A stretch of 6,317 nucleotides of DNA from Candidatus Sulfopaludibacter sp. SbA3 (GTDB lineage: Bacteria; Acidobacteriota; Terriglobia; 2-12-FULL-54-10). The notes beneath the pieces were generated by a model. The model was given only the letters and a program-made list of their open reading frames with translations. It was not told the origin of the DNA and did not search any database. The stretch lies in assembly GCA_945865705.1 (NCBI GenBank), contig CAMBEY010000173.1:1-6317 (forward strand), in the 5' to 3' direction. Of the stretch, positions 1 through 4,332 are shown in pieces; position 1 is the stretch's first letter; every line of letters begins with the position of its first letter. A program made the position numbers and the translations under genes.

Positions 1-488
1 GTTTCCGCCCCCACCAATTTCATTTGCTCTCCGGCTCTCTCGTAGATCGCGCCAAACACTTGCGCCCGGCGAGCGTCAAGGATGGGCACCCAAACCACCG
101 GCGTGGCCGCGGCTGAATCATCAGAATCGGGCAGCTCTTCAGCCGCACGGGCAATCAGCTCCAGCGTGGAGACGGCCACCACCGGCTTGCCATGCACTTC
201 GGCAAAGCCCTTCACCGCCGCCGCGCCCACGCGGATGGCCGTAAAGGAGCCGGGACCAATCGAGACAGCGTAGCCTGCCATATCCGCCGTAGACAGATGA
301 TGGCGTCCGAGCAAGCTGGCAATCTCATCGTGCAGCGCCGTGCCAGTCCGCTCGGCCGATAGGTCGGCCTGCTCCAGCAGCTCACTGACACCCGTCCCAT
401 CCTTCTCTCGATAACACACGAGCGCGATGCTGCCGTGTCCCGAGCTGGTTTCGACCGCAAGTAGATGTTGATCGTGTACGCTTGCCAT
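1..488 (-). CDS. tsaB: tRNA threonylcarbamoyladenosine biosynthesis protein TsaB (3' end cut by window)
   Basis: TsaB is the non-catalytic partner of TsaD (with TsaE) in the cytoplasmic complex that moves the threonylcarbamoyl group made by TsaC onto A37 of ANN-decoding tRNAs. The 162 visible codons show the ASKHA-fold N-terminal half: the strand LLAVETSS at residues 9-16 followed by GSIALV, then the hallmark GPGSFT at 78-83 followed by AIRVGAAAVKGFA, a KPVVAVSTLELIA segment at 101-113, and PILDARRAQVF at 135-145. All are typical TsaB landmarks. The start is well fixed: an in-frame TAA sits immediately upstream of the ATG (complement of 486-488), and a purine-rich GGGAAAGAAG lies just before it. 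TsaB is usually about 220-240 residues, so roughly 60-80 residues lie beyond the left edge. The gene is divergent from the site-2 protease gene. Family assignment is confident; no key motif appears missing in the visible part. Confidence 0.93.
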   Translation of the reverse strand, partial: MASVHDQHLLAVETSSGHGSIALVCYREKDGTGVSELLEQADLSAERTGTALHDEIASLLGRHHLSTADMAGYAVSIGPGSFTAIRVGAAAVKGFAEVHGKPVVAVSTLELIARAAEELPDSDDSAAATPVVWVPILDARRAQVFGAIYERAGEQMKLVGAE

Positions 489-524
489 TTAACTTCTTTC
501 CCGCTCACCGCGTAATGGAGGACT

Positions 525-551
525 GTCGTCCTGAGCGCGGCGAAGGATGAC
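525..551. repeat. Short palindromic REP-like element in the divergent gap
   Basis: This 27-base imperfect palindrome has arms GTCGTCCT and AGGATGAC (one G/T-type mismatch) around a GC-rich centre, GAGCGCGGCGA. It looks like a degraded copy of the GTCATCCTGAGC...GAAGGATGAC type of dispersed intergenic palindrome. It lies between the divergent tsaB and site-2 protease genes, and could form a small hairpin in either transcript. It resembles the element at 2494-2572 in overall design (GTCAT/GTCGT start, GAGCG centre). Identity as a dispersed repeat is inferred from form; only a genome-wide count would prove it. Confidence 0.5.
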
Positions 552-648
552 TATTTTCCAAACTGACCCACTACCACGCAATCGTTCAATATACTCCGGA
601 TGGAAATGGGTGTGCTACCATTCCGGTTACGCACAAGGGTTGCGCACC

Positions 649-654
649 AGGAGA
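649..654 (+). promoter_or_regulatory. Ribosome binding site that selects the GTG start of the site-2 protease gene
   Basis: AGGAGA lies 4-5 bases before the GTG at 659, a strong Shine-Dalgarno match at near-ideal spacing. An ATG at 655-657 overlaps the same stretch but is out of frame with the conserved protein, so the site supports the GTG start. Confidence 0.75.
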
Positions 655-658
655 ATGA

Positions 659-1309
659 GTGGACCGCGAAGTCGTCGAAATAATTTTCCAGATCATCGTT
701 TTCCTGTTCGCCATCAGCGTGCATGAGTCCGCGCACGCCTGGTCGGCCAGCTACTTTGGGGACGACACCGCGCGCCTGCTGGGGCGCATCTCGCTCAACC
801 CCATCCGCCACATCGACCCCATCGGCACCCTGCTGGTGCCTGCGCTGGCCATGCTGGTGGGCGCGCCGCTGTTCGGCTGGGCCAAGCCCACTCCTATGAA
901 CACGCTGCGCCTACGCAATCGCGTGCGCGACAACATGCTGGTCTCCGCCGCCGGCCCCATCAGCAACTTCCTGATCGTCTTTGCCGTCGTGATCATCTAC
1001 AAGATTGTACTGCTGACCGCGGGAACGAACATTCCTGAAGAGTCGATGCTCTATCCGCTGACCATCCTGCTGGACATGGCCCTGTACATCAACGTCATTC
1101 TGGCCATCTTCAATCTGCTGCCCATTCCCCCCCTCGATGGCAGCCACATTCTGGAAGGCTTCCTGCCGGACAGTCTGCAAGCAATGTATGCCGAGCTGCG
1201 CCCCTTCGGCTTCCTGCTGCTGCTGGCCGCCATGCGCTTTCTCGACTTGGGCGTGCTCTACCGTCCAGTCATACGCTTCTTCAACTATCTGCTCTACGCC
1301 GGCGTTTGA
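659..1309 (+). CDS. Site-2 protease family protein (M50-type zinc membrane metalloprotease)
   Basis: This 216-residue polytopic membrane protein belongs to the small site-2-protease-like group that has no PDZ domain. Zinc ligands are visible: HESAH (HExxH) at residues 22-26 inside the first hydrophobic segment, and the third ligand in NLLPIPPLDG at 152-161 (Asp160). The family's cytosolic signature is also present: ARLLGRISLNPIRHIDPIGT at about 38-57, FGWAKPTPMN at 72-81, then RDNMLVSAAGPISN at 90-103. Hydrophobic segments lie near 8-28, 55-72, 95-120, 133-160 and 183-198. The first residues (MDREVVEIIF) run straight into the first membrane helix, so there is no cleavable signal peptide. The GTG start is supported by AGGAGA at 649-654. 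It should cleave transmembrane substrates within the membrane, but the substrate cannot be inferred. It lies just upstream of trpS on the same strand, with about 110 bases between. All catalytic residues are intact. Confidence 0.93.
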   Translation: MDREVVEIIFQIIVFLFAISVHESAHAWSASYFGDDTARLLGRISLNPIRHIDPIGTLLVPALAMLVGAPLFGWAKPTPMNTLRLRNRVRDNMLVSAAGPISNFLIVFAVVIIYKIVLLTAGTNIPEESMLYPLTILLDMALYINVILAIFNLLPIPPLDGSHILEGFLPDSLQAMYAELRPFGFLLLLAAMRFLDLGVLYRPVIRFFNYLLYAGV

Positions 1310-1345
1310 CGCCACTTCTCGCTATAGCCGCAGGCAATTCGCCGG

Positions 1346-1351
1346 TATAAT
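1346..1351 (+). promoter_or_regulatory. Candidate -10 box (TATAAT) upstream of trpS
   Basis: A perfect TATAAT lies in the GC-rich gap between the protease gene and trpS. It would place transcription initiation near 1358, a leader of roughly 65 bases before the preferred trpS start. No convincing -35 hexamer sits 16-18 bases upstream (the nearest TTGACG, at 1306-1311, is 34 bases away), and there is no extended -10 TG. It may be an internal promoter giving trpS and the downstream genes independent expression, but the evidence is the -10 hexamer alone. Confidence 0.35.
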
Positions 1352-1405
1352 GGACAGGCGCCTCGAAATGCGATCCGGCGTAGCCCTCACAACTTGTGCC
1401 ATCTC

Positions 1406-1412
1406 GGGAGAG
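1406..1412 (+). promoter_or_regulatory. Possible ribosome binding site for trpS
   Basis: GGGAGAG is the only Shine-Dalgarno-like run near the trpS 5' end. It sits about 10-12 bases before the GTG at 1423 (slightly long) and falls inside the reading frame if the earlier GTG at 1396 were used. No comparable run precedes 1396 or the later GTG at 1447. Confidence 0.45.
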
Positions 1413-1422
1413 ACCTTTAGCC

Positions 1423-2478
1423 GTGCCGCCAGCCACACCCCTAGCCGTGCCATCAACGACGCCTGCTGTCCCGGCCAACGCTCGTGTCTTGAGCGGACTG
1501 CGCCCTACTGGCAAAATTCACATCGGCCACCTGGTCGGCGCGCTAGCCAACTGGATTGAGCTGCAAAAGAAATACAACTGTTATTTCTTCGTCGCCGACT
1601 GGCACGCGCTCACCACGCACTACGCCGACACCAGCGGGCTGCAGCAATTCATTCTGGACTCCGTAACCGACTATCTCGCCGTCGGAGTGGACCCTGCAAA
1701 GGCCGTGATATTCCAGCAATCGCGCGTGCCCGAGCACGCCGAACTGCACCTGCTGCTCTCTCTCATCACGCCGCTCGGCTGGCTGGAACGCACTCCCACC
1801 TACAAGGAGCAGCGCGAAAATATTCAGGACAAGGACCTCGGCACCTACGGCTTCCTCGGCTACCCTGTGCTGCAATCGGCGGATATATTGATTTACAAGG
1901 CCGGGTTCGTCCCGGTAGGCGCCGATCAAGTGGCGCACATCGAACTGACGCGTGAGATTTGCCGGCGCTTCGCCAATTTCTACGGGCCGGTTTTCCCCGA
2001 GCCGCAGCCGCTGCTGACGCCCACGCCACGCCTGCTGGGTACCGATGGCCGCAAGATGTCCAAGAGCTACGGCAACGCCATCTTCCTCAGCGACACCGAG
2101 ACGGAGATTCGCTCCAAGGTCTCCAACATGTTGACCGACCCGGCGCGCCAGCGGCGCACTGATCCCGGCAACCCGGACGTCTGCCCCGTCTTCGGACTCC
2201 ACAAACTTTGCTCGCCCCAGGAGACCATAGACACCGTCAACACCGAATGCCGCCGCGCCGGCATCGGCTGCGTGGATTGCAAAAAGCAGATGGCCGGAAA
2301 TCTCGCGCAGTGGATTGCGCCATTCACCGAACGCCGCAGCAAGATCGAACAGCAGCCCGACCAGGTCTGGGACGTGCTGGAGCAAGGCTCGAAAAAGGCG
2401 CACATCACCGCCGCGGCCACCATGGAAGAAGTCCGCGCGGCCATGAATTTGAAGCAGCCCTCTCTGCTTCACTCGTAG
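1423..2478 (+). CDS. trpS: Tryptophanyl-tRNA synthetase, iron-sulphur type
   Basis: TrpRS is a cytoplasmic class I aminoacyl-tRNA synthetase that charges tRNA-Trp with tryptophan using ATP. Numbered from the GTG at 1423 (351 residues), the conserved fold begins at RVLSGLRPTGKIHIGH with the HIGH motif at 33-36. It continues with FFVADWHALTTHY, TPTYKEQ and GFLGYPVLQSADIL, then VGADQVAHIELTREI, and ends the catalytic core with the KMSKS loop at 211-215. The anticodon-binding part carries C254, C276, C283 and C286 (C-x21-C-x6-C-x2-C, ending GIGCVDCKK). This closely matches the [4Fe-4S] motif known from Thermotoga maritima TrpRS; an extra Cys lies at 263. The start is uncertain: GTG codons at 1396, 1423 and 1447 are all in frame and an in-frame TAG at 1381 bounds the gene. 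I chose 1423 because GGGAGAG precedes it and the length is closer to the usual ~330-340. The residues before the fold are Pro/Ala/Thr-rich. Gene identity is certain; the cluster is inferred. Confidence 0.96.
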   Translation: MPPATPLAVPSTTPAVPANARVLSGLRPTGKIHIGHLVGALANWIELQKKYNCYFFVADWHALTTHYADTSGLQQFILDSVTDYLAVGVDPAKAVIFQQSRVPEHAELHLLLSLITPLGWLERTPTYKEQRENIQDKDLGTYGFLGYPVLQSADILIYKAGFVPVGADQVAHIELTREICRRFANFYGPVFPEPQPLLTPTPRLLGTDGRKMSKSYGNAIFLSDTETEIRSKVSNMLTDPARQRRTDPGNPDVCPVFGLHKLCSPQETIDTVNTECRRAGIGCVDCKKQMAGNLAQWIAPFTERRSKIEQQPDQVWDVLEQGSKKAHITAAATMEEVRAAMNLKQPSLLHS

Positions 2479-2493
2479 TTATCCTGCATCGTT

Positions 2494-2572
2494 GTCATTC
2501 CGAGCGTAGCGAGGAATCCGCTGTTCCGTGATGATGAATAAAAAGCAGATTCCTCGCGGCGCTCGGAATGAC
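2494..2572. repeat. Inverted repeat with two 29-base arms between trpS and scpA (REP/BIME-like)
   Basis: The left arm 2494-2522 and right arm 2544-2572 are reverse complements at 26 of 29 positions, around a 21-base AT-rich centre. Each arm contains GTCATTCCGAGCG, two variable bases, then GCGAGGAATC and GCT. The pair fills most of the 134-base gap, starting 15 bases after the trpS stop and ending 40 bases before scpA. In RNA it could form a long stable hairpin, which might act as a processing or attenuation site. No T-run follows the right arm on the plus strand, so it is not a classical intrinsic terminator. The head-to-head arrangement of two similar units resembles a bacterial interspersed mosaic element; dispersal in the genome is inferred from recollection of similar repeats. 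Confidence 0.75.
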
Positions 2573-2612
2573 ATTGCATGATGCCAAGTAGGGGTTAGTT
2601 CGAAGAACAACT

Positions 2613-3395
2613 ATGGATTCGTCGCTGAACGTCAATCTCGATTTGTACGCCGGGCCGCTTGATTTGCTGCTGGACTTGATCCGCAAGCAGGAGATCAACA
2701 TCTACGACATTCCCATCGCCACCATCACTGGGCAGTATCTCGAATATGTTCACACCAACATCGAGAAGCTGGATACGGAAGTCGCCGGTGATTTTCTGGT
2801 GATGGCCGCCACGTTGATTCAGATCAAGTCGAAGATGCTGCTGCCTCCCGACCCCAACGAGGGCGACGAGGATGACGATCCGCGCAAGGAGTTGGTCTAT
2901 CAACTTCTGGAGCACGAAAAGTTCAAGCAGGCGGCGGCGATGTTGCAGCAGAAGCAAATTGTGCAGGCGGCAAGCTGGTCTTCGCCGGGGTTGCGCGAGT
3001 TCCTCTCTTCAGAGGATGGACCCGGTGACGAGCCCAGCCTTGCTGTCTCACTGCACGATCTGGTGAAGGCTTTTCAGGGAGTGATTGATCGCGCCAAGGT
3101 TCGCCCTCTGCTCGATATACCGGAAGAGCAGGTCAGCGTGGCCGAGATGATGCGCACACTCTGCGACCTGCTCGCCGCGCGCGCGACGCCGGTGCCGTTG
3201 AAGGAAGTTTTGGATGGACTGCGCTCGCGCGATGCGGTCGTGGCCACGTTCCTCGCTCTGCTCGAACTGGTGCGACTACAAGCCATCGCGGTGCGCCAGA
3301 GCGAACTGTTCGGCGAGATCGAGTTGCGCAAGCACCGCCAGTTTTCCAGCGCCGTCGCCAGTTTGCAGGAAGGCAGTGGCGGCGATTATCGCTGA
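2613..3395 (+). CDS. scpA: Segregation and condensation protein A (kleisin ScpA)
   Basis: ScpA is the kleisin that bridges the head domains of the SMC dimer and binds ScpB, forming the condensin-like complex that organises and segregates the chromosome. At 260 residues it has normal family length. The N-terminal signature is clear: LDLYAGPLDLLLDLIRKQEI at residues 9-28, INIYDIPIATITGQYLEYV at 28-46, and the helix GDFLVMAATLIQIKSKMLLP at 59-78, which should contact the SMC neck. An acidic linker (GDEDDD) at 84-89 and a variable middle follow. The C-terminal winged helix at about 172-242 includes VAEMMRTLCDLLAAR, VATFLALLELVRLQAIAVRQ and LFGEIELR, the part that binds the SMC cap. The ATG at 2613 is 6 residues before the conserved region; only a weak GAAGAA lies 5 bases upstream of it, while a stronger GGGG is too far. 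It is followed 97 bases later by scpB, its usual partner. Confidence 0.95.
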   Translation: MDSSLNVNLDLYAGPLDLLLDLIRKQEINIYDIPIATITGQYLEYVHTNIEKLDTEVAGDFLVMAATLIQIKSKMLLPPDPNEGDEDDDPRKELVYQLLEHEKFKQAAAMLQQKQIVQAASWSSPGLREFLSSEDGPGDEPSLAVSLHDLVKAFQGVIDRAKVRPLLDIPEEQVSVAEMMRTLCDLLAARATPVPLKEVLDGLRSRDAVVATFLALLELVRLQAIAVRQSELFGEIELRKHRQFSSAVASLQEGSGGDYR

Positions 3396-3472
3396 TGTTG
3401 TTCGTCCGAGCCGCGACCTTTATGGAGCGGTAACGGTCGACACACGTTAACCTAACTTTGAATCAGGAATTT

Positions 3473-3479
3473 GGTGGAG
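3473..3479 (+). promoter_or_regulatory. Possible ribosome binding site for scpB
   Basis: GGTGGAG lies 13 bases before the ATG at 3493. Spacing is on the long side; further in-frame ATGs at 3502 and 3508 would be even farther away, so the site favours the first ATG. Confidence 0.4.
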
Positions 3480-3492
3480 ACCGCAAGACAGC

Positions 3493-4332
3493 ATGAGTGA
3501 CATGACTATGGAAGAATTGATGCCGGATAGCCAACAGAATGTGCCGGAGCAGACACAGAGCGAAGCCGACGCTTCGTCCGCCGACCGCAGCCTGAAGTCC
3601 GCGATTGAGGCCATCATCTACGTCGCGAGCGAACCCGTCTCGGTCGAGCAGATCGCCAAGGCCGTCGATAACACTTCAGACGCAGGCGACATCGAGAAAG
3701 CGCGAGCCGCCACGCGGACCGCCGTCATCCGGGCCATCGCGCAGCTTCAGCAAGAGTATCAGATGGACGCCCGCGGCATCGAAATCCGCGAGATCGCCGG
3801 CGGCTATAAGATGTTCACCAAGCCGGAGCATCATGACACGGTGCGCCGCTTTGTGAAAAGTCTAGCGCCGCCGCTGCGCCTCTCGATGGCCGCGCTCGAG
3901 ACGCTGGCCACCATCGCCTATCGTCAGCCCCTGACCGCGCCGGAGATTCAAGCCGTGCGCGGCGTGCAGGGCACCGGAGTACTGAAGACACTGCTCGACC
4001 GCAAACTCATCCACACCGCCGGACGCAAGAACGTCATCGGCAAACCGATTCTCTACAAAACCACGCGCGAGTTTCTAGTCCAGTTCGGACTCGGCAGCGT
4101 CTCCGACCTGCCCAGCATGGAAGAGTTCGAGGCGGTGCTGAAGGCATCATTTGGAGAGCTAGGTGGCGACATCGGCGAGCCCACACTGCCTCTTGAAGAA
4201 AATGTTGACGGCGGATTCACACGCGGTGAAGCCACTTCCGCGCTGGCCGATGCCGGCGAGGACGGTTCCGATTCCGAGACAAAGGCCGAAGACCAGAACG
4301 ATTCGGCAGATAGCGACTCCCATGCCTCTTGA
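3493..4332 (+). CDS. scpB: Segregation and condensation protein B (ScpB)
   Basis: ScpB is a dimeric, double winged-helix protein that binds the central part of ScpA in the SMC-ScpAB complex. The 279-residue product begins with a ~30-residue polar, Gln/Ser/Asp-rich stretch. The first winged helix follows, about 33-118 (LKSAIEAIIYVASEPVSVEQ, then IEIREIAGGYKMFTKPE), and the second at about 126-205. The second carries the family signature LSMAALETLATIAYRQPLT at 130-148, EIQAVRGVQGTGVLKTLLDR at 151-170, GRKNVIGKPILYKTT at 177-191 and FLVQFGLGSVSDLP at 194-207. The last ~55 residues form an acidic Asp/Glu/Ser-rich tail (for example EDGSDSETKAEDQND), probably disordered and longer than in compact homologues (often about 180-200 residues). 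The stop codon overlaps the rluB start by 11 bases, which suggests translational coupling. ATG 3493 is preferred over 3502 and 3508 because of GGTGGAG upstream. Confidence 0.95.
   Translation: MSDMTMEELMPDSQQNVPEQTQSEADASSADRSLKSAIEAIIYVASEPVSVEQIAKAVDNTSDAGDIEKARAATRTAVIRAIAQLQQEYQMDARGIEIREIAGGYKMFTKPEHHDTVRRFVKSLAPPLRLSMAALETLATIAYRQPLTAPEIQAVRGVQGTGVLKTLLDRKLIHTAGRKNVIGKPILYKTTREFLVQFGLGSVSDLPSMEEFEAVLKASFGELGGDIGEPTLPLEENVDGGFTRGEATSALADAGEDGSDSETKAEDQNDSADSDSHAS

Noticed and set aside
212..508. A 98-codon minus-strand open frame overlapping tsaB
   Set aside because: It is in a different frame from the TsaB motifs (ETSS, GPGSFT, DARR), which run open to the left edge from the ATG at 488.
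590..595. TATACT as a -10 box for the site-2 protease gene
   Set aside because: No -35-like hexamer at acceptable spacing (CTGACC at 563-568 is 21 bases away), so I do not list it as a promoter.
1543..2472. A 309-codon minus-strand open frame opposite trpS
   Set aside because: It is a shadow of a GC-rich conserved gene; trpS on the plus strand has all its signature motifs.
3429..3452. GGTAACG...CGTTAACC as a hairpin between scpA and scpB
   Set aside because: The stem is short with a bulged A and is AT-containing; there is no T-run and too little support for a regulatory call.
4163..4321. Upstream extension of rluB to an ATG at 4163
   Set aside because: It would overlap scpB by 170 bases and add 53 residues with no family similarity; the S4 domain begins right after the ATG at 4322.
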